Of a stretch of DNA of 64,000 nt, positions 53,211-62,884 are shown piece by piece. This DNA is from an uncultured Raoultella sp. (GTDB taxonomy: Bacteria; Pseudomonadota; Gammaproteobacteria; Enterobacterales; Enterobacteriaceae). How positions within the stretch are numbered: the stretch's first letter is position 1; each line of letters starts with the position of its first letter. A program made the translations under genes and the position numbers. The stretch lies in assembly GCA_900759445.1 (NCBI GenBank), contig CAAEVH010000056.1:62001-126000 (forward strand), read 5' to 3'. Below the pieces are notes generated by a model. It was not told the DNA's origin. It saw nothing but the letters and a program-made list of their open reading frames with translations, and ran no database searches.

Positions 53211-55697
53211 ATGAAGCAGAGGTCTATCTGCCCGGGAAGATTAAGTACAGCGGTAGCGATGGCGCTGTTCTGCTTTCCGCCAGTTTCCAGCGGACAGGAA
53301 AGCCCGGGAACGGTATACCAGTTTAATGATGGTTTTATCGTTGGTAGCCGGGAAAAGGTCGATCTGTCTCGCTTCTCCGCCAGTGCTATCACGGAAGGGA
53401 CCTATTCGCTCGATGTGTATACCAACAATGAGTGGAAAGGGCGCTATGAACTGAACGTCACCCGCGATAAAGACGGCAACATGGGGATCTGCTACACCCG
53501 TGAAATGCTTGAGCGCTATGGTATTGCGGCGGAAAAACTCAATCCTCAGCTGAGTCAGCAGGCAGGTTACTGTGGACGTCTGAAGGAGTGGCGTAACGAA
53601 GAAAACGTTAAAGATAACCTGATACAGTCCTCGCTGCGGCTGGAAGTTTCTGTACCGCAAATCTACGAAGATCAGCGTCTGAAAAATTTTGTCAGCCCGG
53701 AGTTCTGGGATAAAGGCATTGCGGCGCTGAATCTTGGCTGGATGGCGAACACCTGGACCAGCCATACCTCTGCCGCCAACGGCTCCGACAACAGCAGCGC
53801 CTATCTCGGCGTTAACGCCGGCTTCTCCTGGGACGGCTGGCTCCTCAAGCACATCGGTAACCTCGACTGGCAGCAGCAGCAGGGGAAGGCGCACTGGAAC
53901 AGTAACCAAACCTATCTTCAGCGCCCGATCCCGCAAATCAACTCGATTGTCAGCGGCGGGCAGATATTTACCAACGGCGAATTCTTCGACACCATCGGTC
54001 TGCGTGGGGTCAACCTGGCGACCGATGACAACATGTTCCCGGACGGAATGCGCTCCTATGCCCCGGAAATTCGCGGCGTGGCGCAGAGCAATGCCCTGGT
54101 GACGGTGCGTCAGGGCAACAATATTATTTATCAGACCTCGGTACCGCCGGGGCCGTTTACGTTGCAGGATGTTTACCCGTCCGGGTACGGTAATGACCTT
54201 GAGGTGTCGGTAAAAGAGGCCGATGGATCGGTGCAGGTCTTCAGCGTGCCGTATGCGTCGGTGGCACAGCTGCTGCGTCCTGGCATGACCCGCTATGCGC
54301 TGTCGGCCGGTAAAGTCGATGACAATTCGCTGCGCAATAAGCCCATGCTCTACCAGGCCACCTGGCAGCGTGGCCTGAGCAACATGTTTACCGGCTATAC
54401 CGGCGTGACCGGTTTTGATGATTATCAGGCGTTTCTGCTGGGGGCCGGGATGAATACCGGTATTGGCGCCCTGTCATTTGACATTACCCAGTCGCGACTG
54501 AAGAGCGATACCCTGGATGAAAAGGGGCAGAGCTATCGCGCCACCTTTAACCGGATGTTTACCGATACCCAGACCAGCATCGTGCTGGCGGCATACCGCT
54601 ACTCCACGAAAGGCTACTATAACCTGAACGACGCGCTGTACGCCGTCGATCAGGAGAAGAACCGCAATAACAACTATACCCTGTGGCGGCAGAAAAACGG
54701 CATGACCTTCACCGTTAACCAGAACCTGCCGGACGGCTGGGGCGGTTTTTATCTGAGTGGTCAGATTGCCGATTACTGGAACCGTTCGGGTACCGAGAAG
54801 CAGTACCAGCTTAGCTACAACAATATGTTCGGCCGCCTCTCATGGTCAGCCAGCGCGCAGCGCGTGTATACGCCGGATAACTCCGGCCATCGTCGTGACG
54901 ATCGCATCTCGCTGAACTTCAGCTATCCGCTGTGGTTTGGCGAGAACCGCACCGCCAACCTGACGTCGAACACCACCTTCAACAATTCGCATTTCGGCAG
55001 CTCGCAGATTGGGGTTAACGGTTCGCTGGATAGCGAGAACAACCTCAACTACGGCATTTCAACGACCGCAGCGACCGGTGGTCAGCATGATGTCGCCTTA
55101 AACGGCAGCTACCGTACGCCGTGGACCACGCTTAACGGCAGCTACAGCCAGGGCGAAGGCTACCGGCAGAGCGGGCTGGGCGCCAGCGGGACGCTGATCG
55201 CCCATCGCCATGGCGTGGTGTTCTCACCGGAGAGCGGCAATACCATGGCGCTGATTGAAGCCAAAGATGCGGCGGGCGCCATGTTGCCGGGTTCACCTGG
55301 GACCCGAGTCGACAGTAACGGTTACGCCATCCTGCCCTATCTGCGACCTTACCGGATCAACGCCGTCGAGATCGATCCGAAAGGCAGCCAGGAGGATATC
55401 GCCTTTGAGCGGACTGTGGCTCAGGTCGTTCCGTGGGAAGGCAGCGTGGTGAAAGTCTCGTTTGATACCACGGTACAGAACACCCTCACGCTTCAGGCGC
55501 GCCAGGCCAATGGCCAACCGCTGCCGTTTGCCGCCACCATTCTGGACCCGTCTGGTAAGGATATTGGGGTTGTTGGTCAGGGAAGCATGATGTTTATCAG
55601 CGATGCCGGGGTTAAGCAGGCGATCGTCAAGTGGAGCGGCGGACAATGTGCGGTGGATCTGGGCCAGGCAAAATTAAAGGAAACGGTATGTCGCTGA
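53211..55697 (+). CDS. mrkC: MrkC, outer-membrane usher of type 3 fimbriae
   Basis: 828 residues. Signal peptide, N-terminal domain (FNDGFIVGSREKVDLSRFSASAITEGTYSLDVYTNNEWKG), barrel with DDNMFPDGMRSYAPEIRGVAQSNALVTVRQGNNIIYQTSVPPGPF, and C-terminal domains ending AKLKETVCR. It overlaps mrkD by 10 bases. Confidence 0.93.
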   Translation: MKQRSICPGRLSTAVAMALFCFPPVSSGQESPGTVYQFNDGFIVGSREKVDLSRFSASAITEGTYSLDVYTNNEWKGRYELNVTRDKDGNMGICYTREMLERYGIAAEKLNPQLSQQAGYCGRLKEWRNEENVKDNLIQSSLRLEVSVPQIYEDQRLKNFVSPEFWDKGIAALNLGWMANTWTSHTSAANGSDNSSAYLGVNAGFSWDGWLLKHIGNLDWQQQQGKAHWNSNQTYLQRPIPQINSIVSGGQIFTNGEFFDTIGLRGVNLATDDNMFPDGMRSYAPEIRGVAQSNALVTVRQGNNIIYQTSVPPGPFTLQDVYPSGYGNDLEVSVKEADGSVQVFSVPYASVAQLLRPGMTRYALSAGKVDDNSLRNKPMLYQATWQRGLSNMFTGYTGVTGFDDYQAFLLGAGMNTGIGALSFDITQSRLKSDTLDEKGQSYRATFNRMFTDTQTSIVLAAYRYSTKGYYNLNDALYAVDQEKNRNNNYTLWRQKNGMTFTVNQNLPDGWGGFYLSGQIADYWNRSGTEKQYQLSYNNMFGRLSWSASAQRVYTPDNSGHRRDDRISLNFSYPLWFGENRTANLTSNTTFNNSHFGSSQIGVNGSLDSENNLNYGISTTAATGGQHDVALNGSYRTPWTTLNGSYSQGEGYRQSGLGASGTLIAHRHGVVFSPESGNTMALIEAKDAAGAMLPGSPGTRVDSNGYAILPYLRPYRINAVEIDPKGSQEDIAFERTVAQVVPWEGSVVKVSFDTTVQNTLTLQARQANGQPLPFAATILDPSGKDIGVVGQGSMMFISDAGVKQAIVKWSGGQCAVDLGQAKLKETVCR

Positions 55698-56680
55698 GTA
55701 AACGATTGATGATGGCGGTTGGCCTGCTGGTCCTTGGAACTTCGACGGTCTGGGCGGACTGTTCGCGTAGAGCGGCAAGCACGGTCAGGCTGGATATGGC
55801 CATGGGACGGGTAGTGGTATCACCGGATCTGCCGGTAGGTGCGGTTATCGCGAAGCAGGACTGGACCATGCCGGCGGGAAATGGCGTCAGCTATTACTGT
55901 ACCAACAGCAACACTTTTAAGGCCGATATTATCGCCACTGGCGTTCGGGATCTGGGTAATAAGGTCTATTCCACTAGCGTTCCAGGGATTGGCATGCGTT
56001 TTAGCCGCGGCGGTGCCACGGTTAATATTATTTATCCAGGCACCTTTACATCGAACGGCGGCAGAGGGACCAACTACTCTCTGGAAGGCTCGCGCTTTAC
56101 TCTTGAGCTGATCAAAACCGCGGCGGTGACCGGCAGCGGTACGCTGGCAACGGGGAAATATACCTCCTATGACTGGGAAAGGGGGAATAACCCAATTCTG
56201 GAAACCTACCTGAGCGCCAATGCGATCACCGTTGTCTCACCTTCCTGTACGGTACTGAGCGGGAAGAATATGAACGTTGATGTGGGCAGCATTAAGCGTA
56301 GCGATCTGCAGGGGGTCGGAACAACGGCAGGCGGTCGGGATTTTAATATTGAGCTGCAGTGCAGCGGCGGATTAAGCGAGTCGGGATATGCCAATATCCA
56401 GACCTCTTTTTCCGGAACTCTGGCAACCAGCACCACGCTTAAGCAAGGGGCATTGCTCAATGAAAAAGCCGGGAGTTCCGCCGCCAAAGGGGTCGGGATT
56501 CAGGTACTGAAGGATGGCGTACCGCTGGAATTTAACAAGAAGTACAGCGTAGGCACGTTGCGTTCTCAGGAGACGCGTTACTTTACGCAACCTTATCATG
56601 CGCGATTTTATCAATACCTGCCGACAACCAGCACCGGCGAGGTGGAATCGCACATGATCTTTAACCTGACGTACGATTAA
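55688..56680 (+). CDS. mrkD: MrkD, tip adhesin of type 3 fimbriae
   Basis: 330 residues (K. pneumoniae MrkD 331). Start MSLSKRLMMAVGLLVLGTSTVWA, inside the mrkC 3' end. The N-terminal receptor domain is DCSRRAASTVRLDMAMGRVVVSPDLPVGAVIAKQDW (…to about residue 180) and the C-terminal pilin domain starts near VVSPSCTVLSGKNMNVDVGSI. In Klebsiella MrkD binds collagen types IV and V and differs between strains. Confidence 0.92.
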   Translation: MSLSKRLMMAVGLLVLGTSTVWADCSRRAASTVRLDMAMGRVVVSPDLPVGAVIAKQDWTMPAGNGVSYYCTNSNTFKADIIATGVRDLGNKVYSTSVPGIGMRFSRGGATVNIIYPGTFTSNGGRGTNYSLEGSRFTLELIKTAAVTGSGTLATGKYTSYDWERGNNPILETYLSANAITVVSPSCTVLSGKNMNVDVGSIKRSDLQGVGTTAGGRDFNIELQCSGGLSESGYANIQTSFSGTLATSTTLKQGALLNEKAGSSAAKGVGIQVLKDGVPLEFNKKYSVGTLRSQETRYFTQPYHARFYQYLPTTSTGEVESHMIFNLTYD

Positions 56681-56694
56681 TTCAGGAGGCGGGC

Positions 56695-57345
56695 ATGAAG
56701 CAATATGGATGTGGCACATATGGCCGGCAATGCATCAGACTGGCCGTTGCTGGCGCGATGCTGGCCGCCTCGTCGGCCTACGGTTTTATGACCAATTATG
56801 ATAACGGACGCGTTGATTTTGTCGGCCGGGTGACGGATATCTCCTGCAGCGTTGCGCTTAACGGCGCGAATAATGCCGGGAGCGGCAATGTCTGGCTGGC
56901 GCCGGTGAGTCTGGCGGAAGTCCACGGCCGCGGGGCCGGCGCATTTATGAAGCCGCAGTCCTTCACTCTTGAGTTGTCGAATTGTCAGCTCCGCCATGAT
57001 GGCGGCGCGGCGGATAAAAATGAGATTCGCGCGGTGAATGTGCGCTGGATTGATGGATTTATGATCGATGCTGTCGCGAACGAAAATGCGGGCTATCTGG
57101 CGAATACGCTACCGGATGGGGCGCGTAATATCTATCTGGCGCTGTCAACCAATGATAATAATACGCTGGATAAGAGTAATAAAATTGTCCCCGCCGATCC
57201 GCAACAAAATCGGGTACCGCTTGTTGAAAAATCGGTTAATGGCGGTGTATTTACTTATTATATCGGCTATGTCACGCCGTCCCCGGAAAAAGCGACAACC
57301 GGCCCGCTGACCAGCTGGGCAACCTGGGAACTCGTGTATAATTAA
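56695..57345 (+). CDS. mrkF: MrkF, minor pilin of type 3 fimbriae
   Basis: 216 residues. After a hydrophobic leader the mature part NYDNGRVDFVGRVTDISCSVALNGANNAG… resembles MrkA ([24 protein letters not shown]), and it ends TSWATWELVYN. Stabilises fimbriae at the surface. Last gene of mrkABCDF. Confidence 0.9.
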   Translation: MKQYGCGTYGRQCIRLAVAGAMLAASSAYGFMTNYDNGRVDFVGRVTDISCSVALNGANNAGSGNVWLAPVSLAEVHGRGAGAFMKPQSFTLELSNCQLRHDGGAADKNEIRAVNVRWIDGFMIDAVANENAGYLANTLPDGARNIYLALSTNDNNTLDKSNKIVPADPQQNRVPLVEKSVNGGVFTYYIGYVTPSPEKATTGPLTSWATWELVYN

Positions 57346-57359
57346 GCGCGTGTTATTTA

Positions 57360-57399
57360 GCGTATAAAAATACCGCATGATTGCGATATTTTTATGCGC
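57360..57399. terminator. Bidirectional terminator between convergent mrkF and mrkJ
   Basis: GCGTATAAAAATA (57360-57372) pairs with TATTTTTATGCGC (57387-57399) with one wobble. A and T runs lie within the arms, so it can act for both strands. It overlaps the mrkJ stop codon. Confidence 0.65.
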
Positions 57400-58108
57400 T
57401 AACCCTTTCCTGCACCAGTTGTTCAATGCTGACTTCTTTCCAGTAATGACCCTGAATAGCAAACCACTCCATTCCCTTAAGCCAGTTTTTATGCGCTTCG
57501 CTCTCGACACCTTCAATAATGACATTGTGGTTATTACGTGACAGGAATGTCACCAGGGCATCCATCAGCGGCCGCCCGGATTCTTTCTGCATGAGATGCC
57601 AGAAAAAATCTTTGTCAATTTTGACATAATCAAAATGGTATCCACGAATAGCATTAATACCGGCATAACCAGAACCAAAGTCATCGAGCCACAGTGTCGA
57701 CATCTGGGGAGTTTTCCAGCTGGCTAAGGCGTTATTAAGCAGGCTGTTGGCATTTTCCGTAACCTCAAAATGTACACACTTCAGATGGTTAATGTAGGTT
57801 TCGAGTTGCGGCTGGCGCAACATCCCGAGAATATGATCGTCAACATTGATTGTCGCGGAAATACCATTATCAATAAACCATGTCTGATGTTTTTCAATCA
57901 ATGCCAGTTGTTCCATGAAAATACTTTCACGAAGTGCCGCATTGGCATGGCGAAAGAAAAATTCCGGCGCCACAGGAATAGAATCGAAGCGGCTTAAACA
58001 CTCCACTGCCACGAGAGTGTCCCGCGGTGAGAACATTTTTTGAAAAACATAACGAACAGAGATATCGCCACGGGATAAGTTATAGTCAGAAAATAGGTTA
58101 GCGTTCAT
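57392..58108 (-). CDS. mrkJ: MrkJ, c-di-GMP phosphodiesterase (EAL)
   Basis: 238 residues, the K. pneumoniae MrkJ length. EAL residues: ECLSRF, INVDD, FEVTEN, LDDFGSGYAGI, KIDKDFF, IEGVES, IQGHY. The core is present (the EAL triplet is ECL). It degrades c-di-GMP and so lowers MrkH activation of mrkA. Convergent with mrkF, upstream of nothing but downstream of mrkIH on the same strand. Confidence 0.92.
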   Translation of the reverse strand: MNANLFSDYNLSRGDISVRYVFQKMFSPRDTLVAVECLSRFDSIPVAPEFFFRHANAALRESIFMEQLALIEKHQTWFIDNGISATINVDDHILGMLRQPQLETYINHLKCVHFEVTENANSLLNNALASWKTPQMSTLWLDDFGSGYAGINAIRGYHFDYVKIDKDFFWHLMQKESGRPLMDALVTFLSRNNHNVIIEGVESEAHKNWLKGMEWFAIQGHYWKEVSIEQLVQERVSA

Positions 58109-58243
58109 TTTCTCGTGTCAGGCACTTTACAGAACATCGCTGCAGGGTGAAATTATTATAAGTGACCTTTCTGCAGTTTGGAATGTTTATTAAAAGTAAC
58201 TTTTCAATTAATTATCCGGTTTCGATTGGGGGCGGTTTTTTTT

Positions 58244-58819
58244 CTAGCATTGATACATATCGACTATTTTATTGTGCATTGCTCGCGAATTATGCATGCC
58301 AAGTTTTTGCATGATATGAATCCGGTGGCTGTGTACGGTTTTATGGTCAATATTCAGCAGGGTGGCAATTTTTTTATTGTTGTGACAGGTCAGGGTCAGC
58401 TCCAGCACCTGACGCTCTCTGGCGGAGAGCTTCTTCGGTAGTGAAAAATCGCCGTCGTCTGCCGGCGCGCTGACGGCGCGATAAAAATCGCGTAGTGGTG
58501 TTTTTTCTGTAAGAATCATTGTGTTATCTATGTTTATTAGTTCTCTGAACAGGCTGGCAATATCGCTCCTGACCACCAGAATTAGCCGGGCGCAGTGCAG
58601 AAGACGCCAGCGCATATCGTTGAGCAATAACATCGTGTCGGCAGCAGAAAAGTCCTTATGAATGGCGTTGAAAATAACGATCCCAGACAGGGGGGCGATC
58701 GCCCCCCGAGTGATATCCTGATAACGGAAGATGGTGATATTTTTATTGTTATCAACCAGATACCGATGAATTGATTGACCGATTAAATTATCATCGGTAT
58801 ACAGAAATATCCTGTCCAA
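58244..58819 (-). CDS. mrkI: MrkI, LuxR-type regulator
   Basis: 191 residues. C-terminal LuxR HTH (LPKKLSARERQVLELTLTCHNNKKIATLLNIDHKTVHSHRIHIMQKLGM). The N-terminal part is receiver-like without clear phosphorylation residues. Acts with MrkH in control of type 3 fimbriae. 4 bases after mrkH. Confidence 0.9.
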   Translation of the reverse strand: MDRIFLYTDDNLIGQSIHRYLVDNNKNITIFRYQDITRGAIAPLSGIVIFNAIHKDFSAADTMLLLNDMRWRLLHCARLILVVRSDIASLFRELINIDNTMILTEKTPLRDFYRAVSAPADDGDFSLPKKLSARERQVLELTLTCHNNKKIATLLNIDHKTVHSHRIHIMQKLGMHNSRAMHNKIVDMYQC

Positions 58820-58823
58820 GGGG

Positions 58824-59519
58824 TCAGACTCTCTTTTTTCGCTTAGCTTCCAGAATCAAATCGAGCAGCATTTTCTCTATTCTGGTCTTATCTTCGCGGT
58901 TGCGGAATTTAAACTGACAGGAAACCTGGTGATAGCTTTCACTGTCTTCATCAAATGTCACTTCAACAACATTTTTTATCGCTAAATCAATAGTGATTTC
59001 ACCATGCTCAGCCAGAGACAGAACTGAATTTTTGAGGATTGAATTATGCGTGAGAAACTTCAGATTCGGGCTTTTCGCGATCAGCGCACAGCCGCCATCT
59101 GAAATGTCTTTAATATCGAAAAGATAGTTTTCGCCATTTCTGTGTCGACCACGACAAAAAAAGTCATAACGGTGATGCAAACGAAAGCGAGGGTCGCGAC
59201 GTCGTTGCACCACATGAATGCATTCGGGTAAGGCAAAAGAGACTTTATTGCCGTGTTCCGCGTCGGAGTTATAACTTTTCTTTAACGATGAACAGAACTC
59301 AATCTTTCCTGAATCACTATGCAGGATGAATTTATATTTATGCCCGGGGGGGATTTTGCTATGGGTGACGATATGGAACTCAGCAAAATCGACCCGGGTA
59401 AGTCGGGTCATGATGTTTTTGTTATTAAAGAAAATTTCTATCTCGGATTGCTTTCGAAGTTCCTCCCTGAAAATAGCAATGATTTCATACCTGCTGGTCT
59501 TTATTGTTCCCTCTGTCAT
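58824..59519 (-). CDS. mrkH: MrkH, PilZ c-di-GMP-responsive activator
   Basis: 231 residues. PilZ motif RRRDPRFR (106-113) followed by DISDGG (138-143), the two c-di-GMP contacts. With c-di-GMP bound MrkH activates mrkA in K. pneumoniae. First gene of the mrkHI unit; the AT-rich region at 59520-59934 is its promoter. Confidence 0.92.
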   Translation of the reverse strand: MTEGTIKTSRYEIIAIFREELRKQSEIEIFFNNKNIMTRLTRVDFAEFHIVTHSKIPPGHKYKFILHSDSGKIEFCSSLKKSYNSDAEHGNKVSFALPECIHVVQRRRDPRFRLHHRYDFFCRGRHRNGENYLFDIKDISDGGCALIAKSPNLKFLTHNSILKNSVLSLAEHGEITIDLAIKNVVEVTFDEDSESYHQVSCQFKFRNREDKTRIEKMLLDLILEAKRKKRV

Positions 59520-59934
59520 GTAAAATCCTTGTTGATTATTTATTGTGTGTAGTTAATTTTTCTTATGGCAATGCCAACATTCTGATTGCATTAACCAGAT
59601 GTTTTTATGAGCATTTGATGTTATTAGCTATCTTTGTCGCTAAATTGATTTGTATAAACGTCGAATCAGATGTTGTTTTTCCTGTAATCAAGAGTTGTAA
59701 AGAATTTTGGGGAAGGCAAAAACGACAGAAGTCCCCAATAAGGAGACTTGTCAAATTAGTATAAATCAATGCTGTATATAGGGTTGTTTTGTGCAGATTA
59801 GTGCAAGCATATACCCATTTGTAGGATATATAGTGCCAGCAGCGTTGGGCTAATTCCAGCCAAATAATAGGAGGGGAAAAGGGCGCCCGGCAAGGACCTG
59901 TGCGGAAGGAAACGCACAGGTGTACCGAAGACCG
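59520..59934. other. 415-base AT-rich region, mrkH promoter and end of the AKR gene
   Basis: No gene. The half next to mrkH is strongly AT-rich and should carry the mrkHI promoter. An ACCTGTGCG/CGCACAGGT hairpin at 59896-59921 lies beyond the 3' end of the aldo/keto reductase gene and may be its terminator. Confidence 0.55.
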
Positions 59935-60801
59935 TCAGCTCTGCAATTTCGATAATGTAGCGATGGCTTCAGGAGGCAGGGTTAATGCGCCAGCGGCCAG
60001 GTTTTCCTGCAGGTGCTGGAGCGAAGAGGTGCCCGGGATCAGCAGAATATTAGGCGAACGTTGCAGCAGCCAGGCGAGCGCAACCTGCATCGGTGTCGCC
60101 TCCAGCGCGGCGGCAACATCATGCAGTTCCTGTGCCTGTAGCGGGGTAAATCCCCCAAGCGGGAAGAAAGGGACGTAGGCAATATTTTGTGCGGCAAGCT
60201 CATCAATCAGCGCATCGTCTCCGCGATTGGCGACGTTATATTGGTTTTGCACGCAAACAACCGGCGTCAGTTTTTGCGCATCGGCCACCTGCTTCGCCGT
60301 GACGTTACTGAGGCCGATGTGGCGAATAAGCCCTCGTTCTTTAAGTTCAAGCAGCGTGGTCAGCGGCGCTTCCAGTGAGCCTTCTACCGGACCGTGGGTG
60401 CCGAGCATGCTGCGCAGATTGACGATTTCCAGAACATCGAGCCCCAGATTACGCAGGTTGTCTTCCACCGCCTGGGTGAGCTCTTCCGGCGACATCGCCG
60501 GCAGCCAGTTGCCCTTTTCATCACGACGAGCGCTGACTTTTGTCACGATGCAGAGATCGTCTGCATAAGGGTGGAGCGCTTTGCGAATCAGCTGGTTAGT
60601 AATATGCGGACCGTAAAAATCGGAGGTATCAATATGATTGACCCCTGCCTCTACCGCTGCGCGCAGGACACGGATAGCGGCGTCCGGATCGGCAGGCGGA
60701 CCAAATACGCCGGGGCCGGCTAACTGCATGGCCCCGTAACCCAGGCGATAGACCCGGCGATGACCTAATGTTCCGTTTCCGGATAGTTTTACGCTGGACA
60801 T
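59935..60801 (-). CDS. Aldo/keto reductase, PdxI/YdbC-like
   Basis: 288 residues. Very similar to E. coli YdbC/PdxI: RLGYGAMQLAGPGVFGPP, VNHIDTSDFYGPHITNQLIRKALHPY and FFPLGGFTPLQ. Catalytic D58, Y63 and K88 are present; the usual catalytic His is replaced (EIVNLRSM), as in YdbC. PdxI reduces pyridoxal to pyridoxine with NADPH. The close match suggests the same reaction. I withhold the symbol because a second YdbC homolog may exist elsewhere. Confidence 0.85.
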   Translation of the reverse strand: MSSVKLSGNGTLGHRRVYRLGYGAMQLAGPGVFGPPADPDAAIRVLRAAVEAGVNHIDTSDFYGPHITNQLIRKALHPYADDLCIVTKVSARRDEKGNWLPAMSPEELTQAVEDNLRNLGLDVLEIVNLRSMLGTHGPVEGSLEAPLTTLLELKERGLIRHIGLSNVTAKQVADAQKLTPVVCVQNQYNVANRGDDALIDELAAQNIAYVPFFPLGGFTPLQAQELHDVAAALEATPMQVALAWLLQRSPNILLIPGTSSLQHLQENLAAGALTLPPEAIATLSKLQS

Positions 60802-60880
60802 GGCGACTCCCCACTGGTGTGCAAACCCTAAGTGTAAACCTGGCGAGGAAGTCCGGATGGCAGGAATATTGGCAGAACGT

Positions 60881-60906
60881 GCGGCGGCGGTGATAACCGC
60901 CGCCGC
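60881..60906 (-). terminator. 11-bp GC-rich hairpin after yqeG
   Basis: GCGGCGGCGGT (60881-60891), loop GATA, ACCGCCGCCGC (60896-60906), just beyond the yqeG stop on the minus strand. No T-run follows, so it may be Rho-assisted or a 3' protective hairpin. Confidence 0.45.
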
Positions 60907-60917
60907 AGAGGGGAAAA

Positions 60918-62147
60918 TTAGCTAAAGAACATGACCGAAACGCACAGCAGGCCGACCACCAGGGTGATGAAATTACCCACTGAACGGTAGGGTTTGAGTG
61001 CGGGAATAATGTAGGTCGACAGCGTCGGCATGATGAAAAGGATCATGGCGATCAGCGGACCGCTGATGGCATAGATCATGGAAATGGCGTTTGGATTGAT
61101 GAAGCAAACTATGAACGTCAGCGTTGAGACCAGCAGAATCGACATCGCGCGGTTAAAGGCGCGGCTTTTACGAATGCCGACCTGATTCAGCGACGTTTTC
61201 ACGATTTCGCTGGCGCCTTCAATCACGCCAAAATAGGTGCCGAGAAATGACTTCGACATGGCCACTACGGCGACCACGATGCCTGTTATCGCCAGCCACG
61301 CCGGGGAGCCTGGCATCATCGACAGCGCGGAGAGAATGGTCACCCCTTCGTTGCGTGCGCTTTCAATATAGGAGACCGGTATCGCCAGCAGGCAGCTGAA
61401 GACAAAAAACAGCACGCTGGCGCAGATGATGGTATAGGCCACCTTCATGATTTTTTTGCATTTACCCATAGCCAGATCACCATATTTCTCCTGCTGATCG
61501 ATAGCAAAAGTTGAAATGATTGGCGTATGGCTAAAAGCGAAAACCATCACAGGGATCGAGATCCAGACCTGGTGGAACGTATGTGAGGTCAGCTGCAACT
61601 GACTGGTGAGGTGCTCAGGTTGCCAGTCGCCGATTAAATAGATCGACAAGAACAGGAAGCAGGCAATCAGCGGGAACACCAAAAAACCCATCACCTTAAT
61701 TGTGATATGGCGGCCCATCAAAAAGATCAGGTTCAACACCATGACCACGGCCAGACTTAGCATGGCGCGAACGGCGGGCGTAATCGGCATGTGCCTTGCC
61801 AGCTGCTCGGCGAGCGAGTTGGTGATTGCCACGGCGTAAATCAGAACCACCACGAAGAAGGCGAGGAAATAGAGCGCGGTGATCAGATTACCCACTTTCT
61901 TGCCGTAGTAATGGTTAACCGCCCCGGTGATCCCGACGCCGGGCGCAACTTTCGCGGAGAGAATGAACTGACTCAGTGCTTTATGCGGCCAGTAGGTTAA
62001 CGGCCAGGCGACCAGCGCGGTGATGAACAGAACAATGGCGCCAGCAGACCCCAGCTGGATCGGCAAAAACAGAGTGCCAGCGCCTACGGCAGTGCCATAT
62101 AAGGCAAAACTCCAAAGAGTTTCTTCTTTAGACCAAATTTTAGACAT
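60918..62147 (-). CDS. yqeG: YqeG, HAAAP/SdaC-family amino-acid permease
   Basis: 409 residues, the exact length of E. coli YqeG, starting MSKIWSKEETLWSFALYGTAVGAGTLFLPIQLGSAGA. Eleven hydrophobic segments; conserved HTPIISTFAIDQQEKYG and KSFLGTYFGVIEGASEIV. Related to the serine (SdaC) and aromatic permeases; its substrate is not firmly known. Confidence 0.9.
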   Translation of the reverse strand: MSKIWSKEETLWSFALYGTAVGAGTLFLPIQLGSAGAIVLFITALVAWPLTYWPHKALSQFILSAKVAPGVGITGAVNHYYGKKVGNLITALYFLAFFVVVLIYAVAITNSLAEQLARHMPITPAVRAMLSLAVVMVLNLIFLMGRHITIKVMGFLVFPLIACFLFLSIYLIGDWQPEHLTSQLQLTSHTFHQVWISIPVMVFAFSHTPIISTFAIDQQEKYGDLAMGKCKKIMKVAYTIICASVLFFVFSCLLAIPVSYIESARNEGVTILSALSMMPGSPAWLAITGIVVAVVAMSKSFLGTYFGVIEGASEIVKTSLNQVGIRKSRAFNRAMSILLVSTLTFIVCFINPNAISMIYAISGPLIAMILFIMPTLSTYIIPALKPYRSVGNFITLVVGLLCVSVMFFS

Positions 62148-62282
62148 TGTGTGAATTTATCAACCGTAAGACCAAAAAAAAGGAGTGTAATTTACCACAA
62201 CAATGAATGCGCCGTTGCGATACTTTCGGATGACAAATAAGGCAGGGGATCGCCGGGCATCCTCCCCGGCGATGAAGTGTAG

Positions 62283-62744
62283 TTAGCTGCGTGCCAGGAT
62301 CCGCTGCTGGCGATATTTCAGTACCCGTTCGCGCAGGGTATCCCATCCCCAGTTAAACAGCATGGTGTAGGGCAGGAAGAACAGCATAAAGCCGATTTCC
62401 AGCATAAACGCCTGGATCACCGGGATCCCGAGAATCAGTGCCACGGCGGTGACCCCGATAAGAATAAACCCGGACTCAAAGCCGATGGCGTGCAGCGCGC
62501 GGACTTTCAGGGTTCGCACCACGCGAGATACCGGCCACAGGCGGTCAAAAGCGGCGTTATAAATCAGGTTCCACACCATGGCCAGCGTCGCGAGCAGCAC
62601 GCTCAGCCCACCCATTTCAAGAACCGAACGCTGCATCAGCCAGGCGGCGGTCGGGGCAAGAATTAATGTGGCGAGTCCTTCAAAACTGACCGCATGGATA
62701 ACGCGCTCTGTCAGCGTCTTACGCTGAAATTGGTTCTGTTGCAT
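62283..62744 (-). CDS. PACE-family efflux protein
   Basis: 153 residues, four membrane segments in two repeats: RVIHAVSFEGLATLILAPTAAWLM and RALHAIGFESGFILIGVTAVALILG, the double PACE signature (Glu in the first helix of each repeat). Proteobacterial antimicrobial compound efflux family, possibly for biocides or polyamines. Divergent from a LysR regulator. Confidence 0.88.
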   Translation of the reverse strand: MQQNQFQRKTLTERVIHAVSFEGLATLILAPTAAWLMQRSVLEMGGLSVLLATLAMVWNLIYNAAFDRLWPVSRVVRTLKVRALHAIGFESGFILIGVTAVALILGIPVIQAFMLEIGFMLFFLPYTMLFNWGWDTLRERVLKYRQQRILARS

Positions 62745-62884
62745 GGCTTGCTACCTCCGAAAAAGCCGTTGCTCTGACCGGTTCCTCTGCGACAGGGAGG
62801 GAACAGATTCTGAGAAATTACTCCGCATTTTATGGATAAATATGATAAACAAAAGATAGATTCCATCGATAAAGTAGATAGTTC

